The position numbers were made by a program, and so were the translations under genes. The notes under the pieces are model-generated. The model ran no database searches, was not told the DNA's origin, and saw only the letters and a program-made list of their open reading frames with translations. From assembly GCF_003286085.1 (NCBI RefSeq), contig NW_020825307.1, positions 248,001 to 312,000 on the forward strand: a DNA stretch of 64,000 bases, in the 5' to 3' direction. Every line of letters starts with the position of its first letter. The first letter of the stretch is position 1. Source of the stretch: Drosophila persimilis. Lineage: Eukaryota; Arthropoda; Insecta; Diptera; Drosophilidae. Positions 38,900-64,000 of the stretch are shown one piece after another.

Positions 38900-40464
38900 T
38901 GCCTCAGTGTAGATGGTACATTGATTGTTCAGTTAGGTTTCCTAATTGGCAATACGAGAGCTGGATAATTGACATCTCTAATTGCCGGCAGGTTGACTGC
39001 TGCCTATCCGCTTTCCATGTGCAGTTCACAAAGGTGGCATAAAGGAGTGTTCAATTGGGATTGTGATGGGTATGCGGGGGATTCCGAAGGTTCGAGTGGG
39101 AATAACCACTTGATAAGGCCAATTTATGCTTTATTGTTTTGTGCTTAAGCCAATCGTAAGCTCTTTTCGCTCTCTCTTTATCCAATATCCTGTATGGGTC
39201 TCAGTTACCTCTGATCCGTGCAGGAAATATTACGTATACGATACAGTGTACAGTGTACAGTGTACAAAGGAGTGTTTGCCATAATTAATTACAACAGTAG
39301 CCAGAATATCGCTAAAATCAATAGATTTACTGGTTACGGGGGCAGGAAAGGTTGAGTGGAATCAGGGACCGAATAAGCTTGTGGCTGCAACAATGCAGCA
39401 TACAAACGTGCACTAAATGTTTACATAAATTGAATTATAAGCCCCATTTGACAGCACTTTGCGTTTTGCACTGCATTTCGACAACGAAAACCATAATGGC
39501 ACAGGAACTTGAGCCGGACTTATCGCCAAATCCATTTAATGTCGCTCAATTAAAAAGGCAATATGATCAATTAGGCGATAACGATTGGGCCCCAGCCCCA
39601 GCTTCACATTAGCTTTAATTTTCCACTTGATTAAACTGCTTATATCACAATGTAATTAATTTTCCACTTGTGACAGTATCTGATGCTGTCCTAATGGGAT
39701 TCAACTTTCATTAGAGTAGGATTTCTCCGTTCAAAGGCTTAAATATAGAAGGTCCAGGACTTAATAATTGGAGGGCGTGGCCGTAAAACCACGAGTAGTG
39801 TGTCAAACAATGCAGTACCTACTCGTACGTGTGTGTGCATGTATGCACTGAGAGCGTAATTGGGTTGAGCGCGACCGCAGATCATCTAAGAGCATTCGAA
39901 TAGACGTTGTGAGAAGAGATTATGTTCTGAACAGCATCGGTTGTAGGCAGAACAAGGCATGCACGAGGTATCGAGCTTTCATCGATAGATATTCTGATTT
40001 GTTTACAAATCATATGTAATCATATCGCTTAATATATCCATCATTCAGTTAATACATATATGTACAATGGTGTCGAGTTTACTTAGCTCAAATCTTCCTC
40101 CCAGGCCAATGCCAGTCCGTCCGAAAGTGCCTCAGTAGAACAGGGATTCTCGTATTAAGGCGAGTAACGAGTAGCGAGTACCACGACGAGTACGAGTATT
40201 TCCGACTTCTCAGAGTTTTCCAAGATATGACCGAATCGGAATGCCACTTTCAGACATCACTGGCCCTGTTCCGCCTTTATTTCCGGGTGCGGCCACGAAT
40301 CGAAAGCTCTCCGAAAACCATGCAGTAATATTAATATGAGTTCTTTCAGTAAATTCCGCTTGCCAGTCGTTTTCCCAACTTTTTTCAATTTTAATCTGGA
40401 AACATAATGAATTTTTCTAATGCTGTATCGTACCTCTTCTTTTCTCTCTCTGTTTTACTTGCAG
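38900..40464. other. eag: Non-coding stretch before the eag leader exon
   Basis: No gene recognised; presumably an intron in the eag 5' UTR. Only a 38-codon frame (39496-39612) and short ACGAGTA-rich words near 40160-40200 were noticed. It ends in a good polypyrimidine tract and acceptor (TTTACTTGCAG, AG at 40463-40464). Confidence 0.4.
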
Positions 40465-63627
<23,163 letters not shown>

Positions 63628-64000
63628 GTAAACCTTCATCAAGCTTATGGCAATCCTTGGCAGTCCTTGGCAATCCTTGGCAATCCGCCCGCACCTATAC
63701 GAGCGTTCGCAGTCGTGTTCGTATTCGGGCTTCCTGTTGCATGTTGCATACGGGGGCTCAGTGGGCGAATAGAACGGAGCATTAACTATGCATAAATCAA
63801 GTGCAGCCACTGGAGCATCAACAGATGGAGAAACAACAGCCACAGATGGACCAGACCAAGTGCTGTCGCCGCACCAAATCAGGTCTCCGTTGAAATTGAA
63901 CTCGATTCGGAACTAAAATGAGTTTTCAATCGAGCGGCAGCAGCAGATCTTAGCAAAATATTTGCTTTGTGCCTTCCTGGGTGCCTGCCAGTTCTATGGA
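63628..64000 (+). other. eag: Start of eag intron 4, truncated by window end
   Basis: Begins with a run of near-identical 10-mers (CAATCCTTGG, CAGTCCTTGG at 63650-63690). No further exon before the window ends. Confidence 0.75.

Noticed and set aside
39496..39612. 38-codon frame on + (MAQELEPDLSPNPFNVAQLK)
   Set aside because: Short, with no splice context or family; composition is not clearly coding. Conservation data would be needed to keep it.

Overview
The window looks like Drosophila nuclear DNA, most likely an obscura-group species. Introns are short and GT-AG, third codon positions are GC-rich, and dinucleotide microsatellites are dense. Three recognisable genes sit in the order Flo2 - pdgy - eag, which as I recall is the arrangement at polytene band 13A on the D. 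melanogaster X (Muller A). No bacterial, organellar, tRNA, rRNA or CRISPR feature was seen.

Left end (1-5.8 kb): the 3' part of the flotillin-2 gene on +, with three exons, the stop at 2771-2773 and an AT-rich 3' UTR to about 4.45 kb. A GC3-biased micro-ORF lies just upstream at 1489. Region 5.8-12.3 kb: a complete five-exon gene on the minus strand for a 596-residue acyl-CoA synthetase of the AMP-forming family, read as pudgy (pdgy). Its first exon encodes a mitochondrial-type leader and lies 3.4 kb from the second. Flo2 and pdgy converge tail to tail.

Middle (12.3-40.5 kb): about 28 kb without a conserved multi-exon gene, probably the promoter and leader introns of eag. It holds a purine-rich leader-like block (16.2-17.7 kb), a short hAT-type MITE (15.37-15.51 kb) and a decayed protein gene of unknown parent (23.83-24.63 kb). 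It also holds a composite locus at 28.26-32.65 kb and a BEL/Pao-like scrap (38.2-38.4 kb). In the composite locus two near-identical copies of a 90-codon ORF encode a solitary HP1-type chromo shadow domain. The copies flank a heavily deleted Ty3/gypsy relic.

Right end (40.5-64 kb): the 5' part of ether-a-go-go (eag), a voltage-gated K+ channel, on +. It comprises a leader exon with three uORFs, the start at 41108, a 17-kb intron, two PAS-domain exons, and a 51-nt exon that looks like a cassette. The transmembrane and cyclic-nucleotide-binding parts lie beyond the window. The eag intron carries a Helitron-like element with 10-bp inverted ends, an 87-bp direct duplication and many simple repeats.

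The observations most worth follow-up are the duplicated chromo-shadow-only ORF, tandem 6-nt splice donors and the 51-nt exon inside the EAG PAS domain, the uORF-rich eag leader, and the out-of-phase micro-exon before Flo2.
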